Origin: a virus
DNA: 59,279 bases
Direction: 5' to 3' (one strand)
IMG/VR virus record: IMGVR_UViG_3300040816_001340
Location: 1-59,279 of that record
Shown here: positions 57,281 through 59,279 of the stretch, piece after piece
Position numbering within the stretch: the stretch's first letter is position 1
Layout: every line of letters begins with the position of its first letter
Position numbers and translations under genes: made by a program
Notes under the pieces: model-generated
Seen by the model: only the letters and a program-made list of their open reading frames with translations
Told to the model about the DNA's origin: nothing
The model's database searches: none

Positions 57281-59107
57281 TTAGATAATGTTCATGTCGA
57301 GGCAGGTAACTGTTCCGTAGAAGTCAGCACGTACCATCTTCTTACCGTAGCGTGTCATAACGCCCTTGCGAGGTGTGAAATCCTCTGGCGCGAAGATTGT
57401 CGGAGTGACGATGAGAGGAACGTAAGGAGCGTAGACGAAGCCTGTCTCAAGGTAGCTACCGCCCTTGTAACCGACGAGGATCTTGTTACGTGGGAAGTAG
57501 GGGTCCTTGTAAACGGTGAAGCGGTTGCTAAGTGTACCGATCTTCTCTGCACCCATTGTGAAAGGAGCACCAACCTGGCCGTCACCGTCGAGGCTGTAAG
57601 CAGGACGATAAAGAACAGATGCTTCAAGGATTGTTGCAACGTCAGGTGAAACAACGATGAAGTTCGCGGAACCGCGAAGTGTCTTTCTGTGGATTTCGTT
57701 AGCAACGTCGATAACGGTCTCGGTAAGAGTCTCGTACCACTCACGAACTGTACCAGTGAAAGCTGGTCCAGGGGTGAGAGTGCTTGTGCGAGCAATCTCT
57801 GCACCGGTCTGCTTGTTAACGAACTTACCAGGGCTACGACTCCAGTAGTAGTTTGCACCTTGTGCCTGGGTAAGAAGGTCATTAAGAATCTCACGGTCGA
57901 TCTCAAGGGCGATCTGCTCGGAGAGGATCTGTGTAAGCTCAACCTCTGCGTCCATGCTGTGGTAAGCGTTAAGATCCTGTGCGAGCTCTGGGGACCAACG
58001 AGCTCTGAGCTTTCTGGTCTGTGCTGTTACAGGGATTGACTCAATCTTAATATCGATCTCAGGAATAACAGGAGTCTGTGCGCTTCCAAGACCCATGTTG
58101 GACTCAAATGCAGGAACTGTAAGAGTATCGCCACCTGAAGCGCTGGCCTCAAAGGAGTCAGCTTTGACATAAGAAAGGTGAACCTCGGCTGCTACAGGTG
58201 CTTCTGTCCCAGAAAGAACTAAAAGAACCTGAGAACCATTGATAGGATCAGGTGTCCAAGTTGTTCCGCTTAAGCTACCAAGCTGGTTAAGTCTACGAAC
58301 GTTAAGAGCTTCGCCACCTTGTAATGTGCCCAAGTCTGTTTCAATGTCTTTATTCATAGCCTGAGAACCAGTCGCCATAAGTGCGAAGTCTTTAACTGCA
58401 GTTTTATCAGCAGCAGATGGAACATCAGCAGCAACAAAGAAGAACTTACCTTCTGAGTTGTCAATAAGGTCTAGAACTTGCGGGTCAAATTGTAGAAGCT
58501 TTGCGTCTGCTGTTGTGCTTGTTGAAGCAGCTCCGACAGAGGCGCCTAGATTAACAAATCCTGCCGCTGTAAATGAGTCTCCGTTGCCAATTCCGTGAGA
58601 AGTTTCTACATCGTGAACTCGTGAAAAACCGCTGCCAGCTAGATCATATTGACCACCAACACCAAGTGAGCCGCTTTGGACGCCTTTACCTGTTGGACTA
58701 TTGTAAATGCTCTGACCAGCCTTGTATGTGCTAGGTGAATCAGCGTCGCCGCCAACATCACTACCATAGGTATAATCAAGGTAGAAGAGGAGACCGCTTG
58801 GAAGGCTCATTGGCTGAATGGAGACGAGCTCATTTGCAACGAGACCACCGAAAACGCGGCGGACGATTGGGAATGCGATGTTGGTGAAACCGCGGATGTC
58901 GCTGCTACCATCGCTACCGAGAGTGTTTGCCTCACGGAGGACCTGCGCTGCCTGGTTCTCGAGGAGTGTAGACATGTTCTCACGTGCTACATCATCAAGA
59001 CCACGAAGAAGACCTGTGCGGTTCCACTTCTCAACAAGGCGCTTGTTCTGGGTGCCAACGTGACGCTGACGAATACCTTCTGTTAACTGTTGTAGATTAA
59101 ATGACAT
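57281..59107 (-). CDS. Major capsid protein (T4 gp23-like)
   Basis: 608 residues. The N-terminus (NLQQLTEGIRQRHVG) and IAFPIVRRVFGGLVANELVSIQPMSLPSGLLFYLDYTYG match gp23 of T4-like phages, and later RKLRARWSPELAQDLNAYHSMDAEVEL and APYVPLIVTPTIF are family blocks. QVLREANT at 55-62 fits the T4 prohead protease rule (I/L)xE, so cleavage after Glu59 is predicted. GC content and codon use are clearly higher than in surrounding genes, as for a very abundant protein. Strong AGGAG site. A terminator follows. Confidence 0.95.
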   Translation of the reverse strand: MSFNLQQLTEGIRQRHVGTQNKRLVEKWNRTGLLRGLDDVARENMSTLLENQAAQVLREANTLGSDGSSDIRGFTNIAFPIVRRVFGGLVANELVSIQPMSLPSGLLFYLDYTYGSDVGGDADSPSTYKAGQSIYNSPTGKGVQSGSLGVGGQYDLAGSGFSRVHDVETSHGIGNGDSFTAAGFVNLGASVGAASTSTTADAKLLQFDPQVLDLIDNSEGKFFFVAADVPSAADKTAVKDFALMATGSQAMNKDIETDLGTLQGGEALNVRRLNQLGSLSGTTWTPDPINGSQVLLVLSGTEAPVAAEVHLSYVKADSFEASASGGDTLTVPAFESNMGLGSAQTPVIPEIDIKIESIPVTAQTRKLRARWSPELAQDLNAYHSMDAEVELTQILSEQIALEIDREILNDLLTQAQGANYYWSRSPGKFVNKQTGAEIARTSTLTPGPAFTGTVREWYETLTETVIDVANEIHRKTLRGSANFIVVSPDVATILEASVLYRPAYSLDGDGQVGAPFTMGAEKIGTLSNRFTVYKDPYFPRNKILVGYKGGSYLETGFVYAPYVPLIVTPTIFAPEDFTPRKGVMTRYGKKMVRADFYGTVTCLDMNII

Positions 59108-59159
59108 TATATATTCTCCTATATGTGTGTTTTGTCATATTTTCCGACTCTAAAAAATA

Positions 59160-59279
59160 TCAGCCCTTGATACCTGCTAAGAGTGCCCAGCGATCAACCT
59201 CAACTCGATTCTTCGCGGGCTGAGCGCTGCGAGTTGAACGGGAAGATGTGCCAAGAACACGACGGGAGGTTCCTTCGGT
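59160..59279 (-). CDS. C-terminal end of a gene upstream of the capsid gene, probably prohead scaffold (cut by window edge)
   Basis: The last 39 codons of an open frame run off the right edge and end RVEVDRWALLAGIKG before TGA at 59160. The visible part is Ser/Arg-rich (RRVLGTSSRSTRSAQPAKNR), basic and probably disordered. In T4-like phages the scaffold gene (gp22) lies directly before gp23, so scaffold is the best guess from position alone. GC content is as high as in the capsid gene. Confidence 0.45.
   Translation of the reverse strand, partial: TEGTSRRVLGTSSRSTRSAQPAKNRVEVDRWALLAGIKG

Noticed and set aside
57272-58039. Overlapping plus-strand frames (125 and 116 codons) across the capsid gene
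   Set aside because: They arise from the higher GC content of the capsid gene, which removes stop codons on the other strand; the capsid protein is certain.
59160-59279. Firm gp22 scaffold call
   Set aside because: Only 39 C-terminal residues are visible and none is diagnostic; only gene order supports it.
1-59279. Integrase, excision or attachment sites of a prophage
   Set aside because: No recombinase, repressor, or flanking repeat was seen; the gene set is that of a lytic myovirus.

Overview
The window is part of a large, AT-rich genome of a contractile-tailed (myovirus) bacteriophage. The virion genes follow a T4-like plan: gp23-type major capsid protein, gp13/gp14/gp15-like neck proteins, very large tail sheath proteins, gp19-type tail tube, tape measure and baseplate genes. 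The host is most likely Gram-negative. The evidence is a peptidoglycan amidase, a membrane-protein pair resembling spanins, and clear GGAG/AGAGG ribosome sites in front of most genes. Gene content and protein style (nucleotide metabolism, ThyX, marine-phage fibre modules, an auxiliary metabolic gene) suggest an aquatic, probably marine, proteobacterial host. No tRNA, rRNA, integrase, transposase or CRISPR array was seen.

Layout. Almost everything is on the minus strand, read from high to low coordinates. At the right edge are the tail end of a probable scaffold gene and the major capsid gene (57281-59107), closed by a UUCG terminator. Then come a homing endonuclease and an accessory block (about 46.4-55.8 kb): a PAS-domain membrane protein, several small proteins with a shared N-terminal leader that looks like a T4-type capsid-targeting/protease-cleavage sequence, a VOC-fold protein, ATP-type phosphoenolpyruvate carboxykinase and a cysteine-rich membrane pair. 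Inside this block a plus-strand island (51235-53638) carries a PrimPol-like primase and a family X DNA polymerase. The neck, tail and baseplate genes follow (19.4-45.9 kb), with three sheath paralogues around one tube gene and a probable frameshifted tail-assembly gene upstream of the tape measure.

Further left is the replication and nucleotide block (0-19.4 kb): a short family A DNA polymerase, an HD-like protein, gp32-like SSB, RecA/UvsX, 5'-3' exonuclease, DnaB-like helicase, dUTPase, class I ribonucleotide reductase (NrdA, NrdB), thioredoxin, a ClpP-like peptidase and an amidase endolysin. A second plus-strand island (5702-7848) holds five small beta-rich fibre or decoration proteins. At the left end are canonical ThyX, a second divergent ThyX-like enzyme, two all-alpha NTP pyrophosphohydrolase-type proteins (one fused to a HAD nucleotidase), a nucleoside 2-deoxyribosyltransferase and the start of an Fpg/Nei DNA glycosylase.

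How it fits together. The phage appears to make its own deoxynucleotides (RNR plus thioredoxin), remove dUTP and make dTMP without folate-dependent ThyA, and possibly feed carbon through PEP carboxykinase. It replicates with a mosaic replisome (PolA-type polymerase, DnaB-like helicase, gp32-like SSB, PrimPol-like primase) and carries potential base-excision repair parts (Fpg/Nei, PolX). The points most worth following up are the PEP carboxykinase, the shared leader on possible capsid-internal proteins, the PAS-membrane protein, the three sheath paralogues, the two ThyX types and the hairpin that covers the recA ribosome site.
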